A stretch of 64,000 bases of DNA from Streptomyces sp. Sge12 (GTDB taxonomy: Bacteria > Actinomycetota > Actinomycetes > Streptomycetales > Streptomycetaceae): NCBI RefSeq assembly GCF_002080455.1, contig NZ_CP020555.1, positions 5,120,501 through 5,184,500 on the forward strand. The letters are read 5' to 3'. Within the stretch, counting starts at the first letter, position 1, and every line of letters begins with the position of its first letter. Shown piece after piece: positions 16,964 through 24,829 of this stretch. The notes beneath the pieces were generated by a model. The model ran no database searches and had not been told where the DNA came from. It saw only the letters and a list, made by a program, of their open reading frames with translations. The translations under genes and the position numbers were made by a program.

Positions 16964-18364
16964 TCAGGACGTGACGGCGGCCCGCCCGAAGAGCCGGCCG
17001 GCGAGGTCGACGCCCACGACCGCGCCCCGCGCGTCGCGGTGGAACAGGCCGCGCTGCGCCTTCAGCCCGCCCTCGGTGATGACGTACTCGTCGCCGGTCG
17101 CGGACAGGAAGCCGATGGCGGCCGGCGGGTGGTCGGCGGGCATGTCCACGTCCGAGGCCCCGCGGATCTCCGGCTTGATCCCCACCGCCAGCGTGAGGCG
17201 GGCGCCGTCGTCGGCGATGTCGAGGTTCATGGCGTCGTTCGCGTACCGGCCCTCGACCTCGCGCGCCCGCGCCCCGTCGTACGCGACCGGCTCCGGGTCC
17301 TGCTCCACGGCCCCGAGGCAGCGCTCCAGGGCCCAGCGCACGACGGCCTGGTTGAAGAGGTGGCCGTGCGGGCCGGCATTGGCCAGCGAGACCACCGCGA
17401 ACCTCTGCTCCGGCGCGATCAGCAGTTCGGCGAACTGGCCGTTGCCCGAGCCGCCCTGCCCGATGGTGCGGACACCGTCCACCTCGCGCAGGAACCAGCC
17501 GATGCCGAGCCCGTCGCCGAGCGTGCTGGCGGGCAGCTCGACCGTCCGCTCCGTCATGCGCCGCAGGGCCTCGGCCGGCAGTACGCCCTCGCCCGTGCCG
17601 AGCTGGAATCGGGACCACCGCAGCAGGTCGCTCACGCAGGAGGCGATACCGCCGCCGGGGTGGTTGCCGCGCGCACCCGCCCGCCAGGAGGCCCACGGGC
17701 GGGCGGGCCGCAGTTCCTCGCGCCGGTCGTCGGGGGTGTGACCGACGGCGAACCGCCGGACCATGACCTCGTCGAGGTCGAAGAAGGTGTTCGTCAGCCC
17801 GGCCGGTTCCAGCAGCAGCCGGTCCATGGCCTTCTCGAAGGGGAGGCCGGTGACGGTCTCGATGATCCGGCCGGCCAGGTTGTATCCGGCCTGGCTGTAG
17901 GAGGCGCGGGAACCGGGCGGGGCGATCAGCGGCAGCTCGGGCAGGTGGGCCACGAAGCCGGCCAGGGTGTCGGCCTCGTCGCCGCTGAAGACGAAATTCC
18001 AGTCGAGGCCCGCGGTGTGGTTGAGCAGGTTCAGGACGGTGATCCGCTCCGCCGCCGCCCCGTCGGCGAGCCGCAGCTCGGGAACGTAGCGGCGGACCGG
18101 CGCGGCCAGCTCCACCCGGCCCTCCGCGACGAGACGCATCAGCGCGGTGGCGGTGAAGACCTTGGTCACCGACGCGAGGTGGAAGAGGGTGTTCTCGTCG
18201 ACCGGCTGCGGGTGTTCGAGGTTGGTCACCCCGTACGCGGCGCTGACCTCCTGACCGTCCCACAGCACCCCGACGGCCACCCCGGGGATACCGAACTCCT
18301 CGGCGGTCGCCTCGACGAAGGCGGCCAGCTCGTCCCGCCGCATGCCGTTGCCGTTGTCGCTCAT
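16964..18364 (-). CDS. Serine hydrolase of beta-lactamase (class C) fold
   Basis: The 466-residue protein has the penicillin-binding transpeptidase fold. ASVTK gives the SxxK nucleophile (Ser65, Lys68), and SYSQAGYNLAGR is the region of the YxN motif. The third motif is GQGGSGNG. In many homologues the second motif reads YSN; here it is YSQ, which may alter the active site. There is no signal peptide, so it is unlikely to be a true beta-lactamase and is more like the esterase/D-amino-acid amidase group. The C-terminal 110 residues form an extra beta domain. ATG 18364 follows GAGGAGA at good spacing; a much longer upstream frame has no supporting features. Confidence 0.85.
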   Translation of the reverse strand: MSDNGNGMRRDELAAFVEATAEEFGIPGVAVGVLWDGQEVSAAYGVTNLEHPQPVDENTLFHLASVTKVFTATALMRLVAEGRVELAAPVRRYVPELRLADGAAAERITVLNLLNHTAGLDWNFVFSGDEADTLAGFVAHLPELPLIAPPGSRASYSQAGYNLAGRIIETVTGLPFEKAMDRLLLEPAGLTNTFFDLDEVMVRRFAVGHTPDDRREELRPARPWASWRAGARGNHPGGGIASCVSDLLRWSRFQLGTGEGVLPAEALRRMTERTVELPASTLGDGLGIGWFLREVDGVRTIGQGGSGNGQFAELLIAPEQRFAVVSLANAGPHGHLFNQAVVRWALERCLGAVEQDPEPVAYDGARAREVEGRYANDAMNLDIADDGARLTLAVGIKPEIRGASDVDMPADHPPAAIGFLSATGDEYVITEGGLKAQRGLFHRDARGAVVGVDLAGRLFGRAAVTS

Positions 18365-18776
18365 GTCAGGTCTCTCCTCGGGGTGCGCGTATCCGGTCCT
18401 GGTCCTGGTGGACGGGAGAACCATGCGACCGCCCCCTGACGAGCCACTGACGGCCTGCTGACACCGATCGCCGGCCACTGTCGAAGCCGTACGACCCGGC
18501 CGAAGAACCGGTCGAACCCGCCCTGGATCAGTACGAGATGGACGCCGCGGTGCCGCAATCCACCCCACCGCCGGCTCCGCGCACGCCGACCCGCACCCCA
18601 AGTGGTCCCGAACGAATCGGCGTTACGGGCGACGGCTGGCAGGGACCCCGGACCCGGCCGCACAGGACCGGACCGACGCCGGACGCCCGCGGCCTGTCCC
18701 CGGATGCCGTCCGCGCGCGGACCAGCCCTTACCGCGCCACTACGAGGCGCTCCCTAAGCTGCTCCGACCTGCACGA
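18365..18776. other. Non-coding stretch between serine hydrolase and tRNA
   Basis: About 410 bases with no credible gene on either strand. Open frames here lack ribosome binding sites and recognisable domains. It presumably holds the promoter of the serine hydrolase; I could not pick out reliable -35/-10 boxes. Confidence 0.5.
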
Positions 18777-18799
18777 AAGCCCTCCGCGAGGGAGGGCTT
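18777..18799 (-). terminator. Terminator of the tRNA-Arg transcript
   Basis: A perfect 9-bp hairpin (aagccctcc / ggagggctt) with a 5-base loop is followed by TTT on the minus strand, 19 bases after the tRNA 3' end. Confidence 0.85.
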
Positions 18800-18817
18800 C
18801 GAGTGGGACGGGAAGAG

Positions 18818-18890
18818 TGCCCCCGGCAGGACTCGAACCTGCGGCCAAGTGCTTAGAAGGCACCTGCTCTATCCGCTGAGCTACGGGGGC
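18818..18890 (-). tRNA. tRNA-Arg (anticodon UCU)
   Basis: Read on the minus strand, this 73-base sequence folds as a tRNA. The acceptor is GCCCCCG/CGGGGGC with discriminator A, and the D arm starts TAGCTCAGCGG. The anticodon stem is GGTGC/GCACT with loop CTTCTAA, giving anticodon TCT. The T arm contains GGTTCGAGTCC. CCA is not encoded. It reads AGA codons, which are rare in this genome. No duplicated 3' end or integrase is visible nearby, so it is not marked as an occupied attachment site. Confidence 0.97.
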
Positions 18891-19213
18891 CGAAAAGTGG
18901 CCTTGGTGGGCCTGGAGCCCCTGGTGGGGGTGGGGCTGAGGTCCGTGCCGGGTCAAGGATAGGGCTCCGGTTGCCTTGTCCCGGTTGCTTCACTCGCGGG
19001 CCACGATGTGGAGGTTCGGTGAAGCGGTCCCGATAATCGCAGGCAGGTGCGATTCTCGCATCGCTTTTGCGCCGCGACGCCCCTGGTGTTGTGCACTCGT
19101 TATGCCTGCGCCCCACTCGTCCGTCGTGCCCAGAATGTCCCACTGGAGTCGCCGTCGGCGCGCAGAGGACGTATAAGCTTCAAAAATGGTCCCAAATTGG
19201 GCATTCTTCGCAT
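18891..19213. promoter_or_regulatory. Upstream region of the dynamin-like GTPase pair
   Basis: A 323-base non-coding stretch between tRNA-Arg (-) and the GTPase gene (+). Near its right end the DNA becomes unusually A/T-rich. It contains TATAAG at 19172-19177, a fair -10 box with a poor -35. The near-perfect palindrome CCCAAATTGGG at 19191-19201 sits between the likely transcription start and the gene. The palindrome may be an operator. Confidence 0.4.
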
Positions 19214-20839
19214 GTGGTGACCTTGGATGTTCGGCCTCAGCTGCTCGATGCCCTGTCCGCCCTGCGCGACCGGGTCGCGTCCGTGCGTCTGCCGCTGCCC
19301 CTGCCCGGCGCTCCGCGCGCCCGCCAGACCAGAGCCGAGCTGCTCGCGCAGCTCGACGACTACCTCGTACCCCGGCTGAAGGCGCCCGAGGCGCCGATGC
19401 TCGCCGTCGTCGGCGGGTCCACCGGGGCCGGTAAGTCAACCCTCGTCAACTCCCTCGTCGGCCGACAGGTCAGCGAAGCCGGGGTACTGCGCCCGACCAC
19501 CCGCACCCCGGTGCTCGTCTGCCATCCGGATGACCACCACTGGTTCGCCGGAATGCGTGTACTGCCCGACCTGATGCGGGTCTGGGTGCCGCACGAGGAA
19601 GAAGAGGTGCCCCCCGCCGCCAAGCCCCGGGTCCGCGATCGCGGCCCGGCCAACACCCACGCGACCCGCGAGATGCGGATCGAGACCGTTTCCAGCCTGC
19701 CGCGCGGCCTGGCCATCCTCGACGCGCCCGACATCGACTCCCTCGTGGTCGAGAACCGGACCCTGGCCGCCGAACTCATCTGCGCCGCCGACGTCTGGGT
19801 GATGGTCACCACCGCCTCGCGGTACGCCGATGCCGTCCCTTGGCACCTGCTGCGCACCGCGAAGCAGTACCGGGCCACCCTCGTCACCGTCCTCGACCGG
19901 GTCCCGCACCAGGTGCTCACCGAGGTCTCGCGGCAGTACGGGGCCCTGCTGACCAAGGCCGGGCTGGGCGACGTACCGCGGTTCACCGTTCCCGAACTGC
20001 CCGAGTCCGCCGGCGGGGGCGGGCTGCTGCCGGCCAGTGCCGTAGCCCCGCTGTTCGCCTGGCTCGCCCACCACGCGCAGGATCCGGCCGCCCGGCAGTA
20101 CGCCGTCGGGCGCACCGCACTCGGCGCGCTGGACTCGCTGAAGCGCCGGATGCCGGAGCTCGCCTCCGCCGTCGCCGCCCAGCACGCCGCCGCCGTACGG
20201 CTGACCTCGGCCGTCGAGGACGCGTACAAGCGGGAGGGCAAGCGGGTCCGCAACCGGCTCGACCACGGCGCCGTACTGGCCGGGGACGCACTGACCCGGT
20301 GGCGCGGCTACCCGCTCGACACGAGCGCCGACGAACTGCTGGATTCGCTCGCCGAATCCCTCGCCGCGCTCCTCCAGTGCGCCGTCGCCGCCGCCGACGA
20401 GCGGATCGCCGAAGCCTGGCGGCGCGAACCGGCCGCCGGCGCGGTCGCGCTGCCCGCGCCCGACCGGGAGGCCGGCGAACGCATCGGCATGGCCGTCCGC
20501 CGGTGGCGGCGCGTCCTGGAGGAACTCGCCGAGGAGGAGGTGGCCAAGCTCGACAAGCAGCCCGCACCCGACGCCGACGGGGTCGCCGCCCTCCTCGTCG
20601 CCGCCCTCCTCGGCGGCAAACGGGCCCGGCCCGCGGGGGAGAAGCTCGCCGAACGGATCGGCGCGCAGGCCGCCCTGCGACTGCGCGACCGGGGCGGCGA
20701 GCTGGTCGGCGACCACCTCGACCAAGTGCTGCGCGCCGAACGCGACCGCCGGCTCGCCCCGCTGGAGGCGCTCGAAGTGACCCCGGAACCACAGGCCGAG
20801 CTGATTGCCGCGCTGTCCGTACTGCAGAAGGAGAGGTGA
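19214..20839 (+). CDS. Dynamin-like GTPase, first of pair
   Basis: The 541-residue protein has a GTPase domain with Walker [11 protein letters not shown] near residue 68, a G3-type ILDAPDIDS and [10 protein letters not shown] in the G4 region. A long helical, charged C-terminal half follows (about 330-540), rich in Ala/Arg/Glu, consistent with a dynamin-like stalk. There is no signal peptide. Start choice is between adjacent GTG codons at 19214 and 19217; no clear ribosome binding site is visible. The second, related GTPase begins five bases after its stop, so the two probably act as a heteromeric pair, as bacterial dynamins often do. Membrane remodelling at septa is a plausible but unproven role. 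Confidence 0.8.
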   Translation: MVTLDVRPQLLDALSALRDRVASVRLPLPLPGAPRARQTRAELLAQLDDYLVPRLKAPEAPMLAVVGGSTGAGKSTLVNSLVGRQVSEAGVLRPTTRTPVLVCHPDDHHWFAGMRVLPDLMRVWVPHEEEEVPPAAKPRVRDRGPANTHATREMRIETVSSLPRGLAILDAPDIDSLVVENRTLAAELICAADVWVMVTTASRYADAVPWHLLRTAKQYRATLVTVLDRVPHQVLTEVSRQYGALLTKAGLGDVPRFTVPELPESAGGGGLLPASAVAPLFAWLAHHAQDPAARQYAVGRTALGALDSLKRRMPELASAVAAQHAAAVRLTSAVEDAYKREGKRVRNRLDHGAVLAGDALTRWRGYPLDTSADELLDSLAESLAALLQCAVAAADERIAEAWRREPAAGAVALPAPDREAGERIGMAVRRWRRVLEELAEEEVAKLDKQPAPDADGVAALLVAALLGGKRARPAGEKLAERIGAQAALRLRDRGGELVGDHLDQVLRAERDRRLAPLEALEVTPEPQAELIAALSVLQKER

Positions 20840-20843
20840 CGCG

Positions 20844-22682
20844 GTGACCGCCCTGACCGACCGCACCGACGACCGCTGGGACGACGGACTCATCGCGCGC
20901 TCGCGCCCCCGGGCCGTCGACGGGAGCGAGGAGGAGGACGAGGCCGACGAGAACGACGACGCCCTCGTCCGGGCCGTCTCCGGCGCCGGCAGCGACGGCG
21001 GCAAGTCGACCGCGCCCCCGCTCAGCCCCGAGGGACAGGCCCTGCGGCTGCGCCTCGACGCACTGCGCCAACTGGTCGGTCTGTCCCGGACCAGGCTCGA
21101 CGGAAAGACCCTCGCCGAGGCGGGGCGGGTCCTGGACGAGGCGGCGTCGCGTCGCGGGCTGTCGCCCCAGCACACGGTCGTCGCCATCGCCGGAGCCACC
21201 GGAAGTGGCAAGTCCACTCTGTTCAATTCACTCGCCGGTGTGCAGATCTCCGAAATGGGCCTGCGCCGCCCGACCACCGCCGCCCCCATCGCGTGCAGCT
21301 GGTCGGACGGAGCAGCCGGACTGCTGGACCGGCTGGAGATCCCGGGCCGGCTGCGGCGCCGCCCCCGCGAGACCTCGGAGGCGGAGGCGCTGCGCGGCAT
21401 GGTCCTCGTCGACCTGCCAGACCTGGACTCGGCGGTCGGCGCGCACCGCGACCACGTGGACCGCGTACTGGCGCTGGTCGACGCCGTGGTGTGGGTGGTG
21501 GACCCGGAGAAGTACGCGGACGCCGTCCTGCACGAGCGGTACCTGCGACCGCTCGCCGGGCACGCGGAGGTCACCTTCGTCGTCCTGAACCAGGTCGACC
21601 GGCTGCCCGGGGAGGCCGCCGACCTCGTACTGGACGACCTGCGCCGGCTCCTCGACGACGACGGGATCGCGCTCGGCGAGCACGGCGAGCCCGGCGCCAC
21701 CGTCCTCGGACTGTCCGCGCTCACCGGGGAGGGCGTCTGGGAACTGCGCGAACTGCTCGGACAGTTCACCCAGGAGAAGGGCGCGGCCACCCGGCGGATC
21801 TCCGCCGACGTCGACCGCGCGGCCGCACGCCTGCGCCCGTTGTACGTGGCCGACGGACACGCCGGGCCGGAGATCGGGGAGGCGGCGCGCGCCGAGTTCG
21901 AGGACCGGCTCGCCGAGGCGGTCGGGGCGTACGCGGCCGGGCTCGCCGCCGAGCGCGCGTGGCGGCGCAACGCCGGGAAGGCGTGCGGGACGCCGTGGCT
22001 GCGGCTGTGGCGCTGGTACGAAAGCCGCCGCGCGCCGCGCACCCTGGCGGGGCTGGCCGCCCTGGCGGCGATCGGCGGCCGCAGCCCGGCGGTCGCGGAG
22101 GCCCCGGTCGAGGAGGAGGTGACGGCGCGCCAGCGGGTGGAGCAGGCCGTACGGGCGGTCGCCGACGAGGCCGTCTCCGGGCTGCCCGAGCCGTGGGCGC
22201 AGGCGGTCCGGGAAACCGCGGTGCGCGGCGCCGACCGGCTCCCGGAGGCACTGGACGAGATCGCGGTGACCCTCGGCGCGGCGGTCGCGGTGCCGAGCGC
22301 CAGACCGCCGCGCCCCAGGTGGTGGCCGGCGGCCGTACTGGCGCAGGCGGCCATGACCCTGCTGCAGATCTACGGCGGGCTGTGGCTGGTCGGCCAGATC
22401 GTCGGGGTCCTGGAGCCGAAGCTGCTGCCGCCCGTGCTGCTGATGGTGGCGGGCATCATCGGCGGGCCGCTCGTGGAGTGGTCCTGCTCGATCGCTGCCC
22501 GGGGCCCGGCGCGGCGCTACGGCCAGGACGCGGAGCGCAGACTGCGGCAGGCGGCGGCCGGATGCGGGCGGGCCCGGGTGCTGGAACCGGTGGCGGCGGA
22601 GCTGCTGCGCTACCGGGAGGTGCGGGAGCAGTACGCCACGGTGGCCGCAGGGGGGAGCAAGTTGTCCACAACCCGCCAGTAG
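20844..22682 (+). CDS. Dynamin-like GTPase with membrane segment, second of pair
   Basis: The 612-residue protein starts with a very acidic tail (EEEDEADENDD). A GTPase domain follows: Walker A AGATGSGKST near 116, VLVDLPDLDS as G3, and VVLNQVDRLP as G4 (NxxD type). The rest is helical. Two hydrophobic segments lie near 500-520 and 530-555 (VLAQAAMTLLQIYGGLWLVG and PPVLLMVAGIIGG), forming a hairpin that should anchor the protein in the membrane. GTG 20844 follows GGAG. Direct linkage to the soluble GTPase upstream suggests a membrane-bound/soluble dynamin pair. Its last codons overlap a DnaA-box-like sequence. Confidence 0.82.
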   Translation: MTALTDRTDDRWDDGLIARSRPRAVDGSEEEDEADENDDALVRAVSGAGSDGGKSTAPPLSPEGQALRLRLDALRQLVGLSRTRLDGKTLAEAGRVLDEAASRRGLSPQHTVVAIAGATGSGKSTLFNSLAGVQISEMGLRRPTTAAPIACSWSDGAAGLLDRLEIPGRLRRRPRETSEAEALRGMVLVDLPDLDSAVGAHRDHVDRVLALVDAVVWVVDPEKYADAVLHERYLRPLAGHAEVTFVVLNQVDRLPGEAADLVLDDLRRLLDDDGIALGEHGEPGATVLGLSALTGEGVWELRELLGQFTQEKGAATRRISADVDRAAARLRPLYVADGHAGPEIGEAARAEFEDRLAEAVGAYAAGLAAERAWRRNAGKACGTPWLRLWRWYESRRAPRTLAGLAALAAIGGRSPAVAEAPVEEEVTARQRVEQAVRAVADEAVSGLPEPWAQAVRETAVRGADRLPEALDEIAVTLGAAVAVPSARPPRPRWWPAAVLAQAAMTLLQIYGGLWLVGQIVGVLEPKLLPPVLLMVAGIIGGPLVEWSCSIAARGPARRYGQDAERRLRQAAAGCGRARVLEPVAAELLRYREVREQYATVAAGGSKLSTTRQ

Positions 22683-22688
22683 TCCACA
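22662..22688 (+). promoter_or_regulatory. Two DnaA-box-like sites
   Basis: TTGTCCACA at 22662-22670 is the consensus Streptomyces DnaA box. TAGTCCACA at 22680-22688 is a one-base variant. They are on the same strand, 18 bp apart, between the GTPase and the SSB-like gene. Confidence 0.5.
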
Positions 22689-22807
22689 GGCCGGAGCGGG
22701 GGGACGGCGGCCTGCCCCAGCATGGTTCGTAGCTCGTACGGATGGTCCGTGCGAAGGCTCGTACGGATGACCGTACGGGCGGGGAACCACGGGGGAGGGC
22801 GGCCGGG

Positions 22808-23215
22808 ATGAACGACACCCAGGTGACGCTGGTGGGCTATGTCGCCACGCAGATCGACTACAAGGAGACGGCGCACGGCCCGGCGGCGCGATTCCGCTTC
22901 GCGGTCACGCCGAGGTACTTCGACCGCCGCAAGGACGCCTGGATCGACGGGAGCACCAGCTTCTACACGGTGTGGGCGCGGCGGACGCTCGCGGTGAACC
23001 TCGCCGGATCCGTATCGGTCGGCGAACCGCTGGTGGTGCACGGGCGGCTGCGCGTGCGGGAGGACCCGCCCGACGGGGAGGGCAACCGGTGGTTCTCGGC
23101 GGACATCGACGCCACGGCCATCGGACACGACCTGAACCGCGGTACGGCCGCCTTCCGGCGCGTGGTCCGGACGGAGACACCACTGATGGCCACTCAGAAC
23201 GCGGCGGTGGTCTGA
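22808..23215 (+). CDS. Single-stranded-DNA-binding-like (SSB paralogue) protein
   Basis: The 135-residue protein has an SSB-type OB fold: VTLVGYVATQIDYKET, a FRFAVTPRYFDR strand pair, TSFYTVWARRTLAVNLAGSVSVGEPLVVHGRLRV, and WFSADIDATAIGHDL. It lacks the long Gly-rich tail and acidic DDDIPF-type tip of the main replication SSB, so it is probably an accessory paralogue. ATG 22808 follows GGAGGG at a somewhat long spacing. It is preceded by two DnaA-box-like sequences and by repeated ctcgtacggatg (22732 and 22757), which may be part of its control region. Confidence 0.85.
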   Translation: MNDTQVTLVGYVATQIDYKETAHGPAARFRFAVTPRYFDRRKDAWIDGSTSFYTVWARRTLAVNLAGSVSVGEPLVVHGRLRVREDPPDGEGNRWFSADIDATAIGHDLNRGTAAFRRVVRTETPLMATQNAAVV

Positions 23216-23283
23216 GTGTTCGAGGCCGATAGGATTCCCCGGTACTCACGGGCACCAGGGTCTTTGGCCCGAAGGGGAAGACT

Positions 23284-24651
23284 GTGTCGATTGCCGTTCC
23301 CGCATCCTCCGCTCCTGATTCCGCTCCTGCGCCTGCGCCGACGGCTACGCAGATTCCTGCGCCGATTCCTGCGCCTGCGCCGACTCCTGCGCCTGCGGCC
23401 GCTCCTGCCCCTGCTTCCGCCTGTCCTCCCCCTCCTTCTCCCGAATCTCCCGCGGCGGTACGGGGCTCCGCGCGCCGGCCGCTCGCGGCGGCCCTGCTGG
23501 CCGCGGCCCTCACCGCCGCACCCGGAGCGCGGGCGGCCGCCGACTCCGGCCAGGGCGCGCCCAGACCGCCCGAGGGTGCGAGCGCCGTGCTGGACGGGCT
23601 GAAGACGTACGGGCAGGCAGTCCTGCGCTCCGGGGACGGATCGGTCCGGCAGATCCCGGCCGGGCTCTACGAGATGCGGGTCGATGGCGGCGGAATGCTC
23701 CAGACGTACGGGGTCGGCGTGACGGGCAACGCCCAGCCGCAGTCCCGGTACACCGAGAGCGGCTGGGGCCGCAGCCCGCTCGCCGGGAACCGGGAGGCGG
23801 GCCGGATCCGCTGGGTCCTCGAACACTCCTACCCGCAGCTGAACGATCTGGCCGACCTCGCCAAGGCGGCCGGGGCCGGATCCCTCACCGCCGAGAGCGC
23901 GGCCGCCGGCACGCAGGTGGCGATCTGGCGGCTGGCGGACGGGGTGAACGTGGAGGCCACGGACCCGGCGGCCGAGAAGCTGGCCGACTATCTGCAGCGG
24001 GCGGCGGGGCAGCTCCCGGAGCCCCCGGCCTCGCTCGGGCTGGACCCGGGGGACGTGTCCGGGGCGGTGGGCACCCGGCTCGGCCCGGTGACCGTGCGCA
24101 CCGGTGCGCGGAGCGTGTCGGTGATCCCGGACGCGGCGGCCGTCGCGATGGGGGTGCGGGTGGTGGACGCCGAGGGGCAGCCGCTGACCACCGCGGTCAA
24201 CGGGAGCCGGCTGTACTTCGAGGTGCCCGCGGGCACCCCGGACGGGACGGCCTCGGTCACCGTCCAGGGCGCGACCAAGGTGCCGGTCGGACGGGTCTTC
24301 ACCGGCGAGCTGCCGATGCAGGCGCAGATCGTGGCTGGCTCCAGCGAGTCCGCGGCCGCCGCCACCGCCACGGCGCTCTGGCCGCAGCCCCCGGCGACCG
24401 CGGTCGGCACCACCCCGGGCGCGGCCGAAGGCACGGCCGGGGAAGCCGGCTCCGGCTCGACGGTCGAAGCCATGGGCGCGCAGTCCGGGGCCCTCCCGAC
24501 GACCTCCCCCGACGAGGAGCGGCTGGCGACCAGCGGCAGCTCGGCGGCCACCCCCGTCATCGCCTCCCTGGCGGTGGGCCTGGTGGTCCTGGGCGGGCTG
24601 GTGGTGCTGCTGCTCCGCAAGCGCCCGCAGGACGAGGAGGACCAGGCGTAG
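23284..24651 (+). CDS. Surface protein with degenerate thioester domain and LAXTG-like anchor
   Basis: The 455-residue protein starts with an unusual Pro/Ala-rich run (about 10-60), then RGSARRPLAAALLAAALTAA, a signal segment cleaved near ARA. Residues about 95-240 match actinobacterial thioester domains: GLYEMRVDGGGMLQTY, GWGRSPLAGNREAGRIRW, LEHSYPQLNDLADLA and GTQVAIWRLADG. The Cys that forms the thioester, normally in TYCID, is replaced: the text reads TYGVG (Gly143). The partner Gln211 is kept. The C-terminus has LATSG (414-418), a hydrophobic helix and RKRPQDEED. This resembles a class E sortase LAXTG signal with Ser in place of Thr. GTG 23284 follows GAAGGGGA. Confidence 0.8.
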   Translation: MSIAVPASSAPDSAPAPAPTATQIPAPIPAPAPTPAPAAAPAPASACPPPPSPESPAAVRGSARRPLAAALLAAALTAAPGARAAADSGQGAPRPPEGASAVLDGLKTYGQAVLRSGDGSVRQIPAGLYEMRVDGGGMLQTYGVGVTGNAQPQSRYTESGWGRSPLAGNREAGRIRWVLEHSYPQLNDLADLAKAAGAGSLTAESAAAGTQVAIWRLADGVNVEATDPAAEKLADYLQRAAGQLPEPPASLGLDPGDVSGAVGTRLGPVTVRTGARSVSVIPDAAAVAMGVRVVDAEGQPLTTAVNGSRLYFEVPAGTPDGTASVTVQGATKVPVGRVFTGELPMQAQIVAGSSESAAAATATALWPQPPATAVGTTPGAAEGTAGEAGSGSTVEAMGAQSGALPTTSPDEERLATSGSSAATPVIASLAVGLVVLGGLVVLLLRKRPQDEEDQA

Positions 24652-24829
24652 AGACGCCGTGCCGCGCCGGCCGGTCGGACCGGGCCCGCGCGGCCCGGGC
24701 GGCTGGGCCGCTCCGGCTGGGCCGCGGTGGCCCGCGCCCCGGCGCGCCGCGGCCGTGGGCCCGTGCTCCGGCTGGGCCGAGTGGCCGTCGGCCCCGGTTC
24801 GGATCCGCGGCCCGGGGTAGGGGCACAGG
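24652..24829. other. GC-rich spacer with hairpin
   Basis: No gene is seen. The stretch holds overlapping ggctgggccg-type repeats, and the inverted repeat ccgggcccgcgcggcccgg near 24679 could end the upstream transcript. Confidence 0.4.

Noticed and set aside
16964-18364. Beta-lactamase
   Set aside because: The SxxK motif is present, but there is no export signal and the YxN motif is altered, so an antibiotic-hydrolysing role is not supported.
14303-18439. A plus-strand open frame of 1378 codons
   Set aside because: It lies antisense to three well-supported minus-strand genes. Its composition is Arg/Gly/His/Asp-rich without domains, the usual antisense shadow in very high GC DNA.
18538-18879. 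Possible small gene overlapping tRNA-Arg
   Set aside because: It runs through the terminator and the tRNA on the other strand and has no ribosome site or recognisable domain.
18818-18890. tRNA-Arg as attachment site of an integrated element
   Set aside because: No integrase, excisionase or repeated 3' tRNA end is found on either side in the window.
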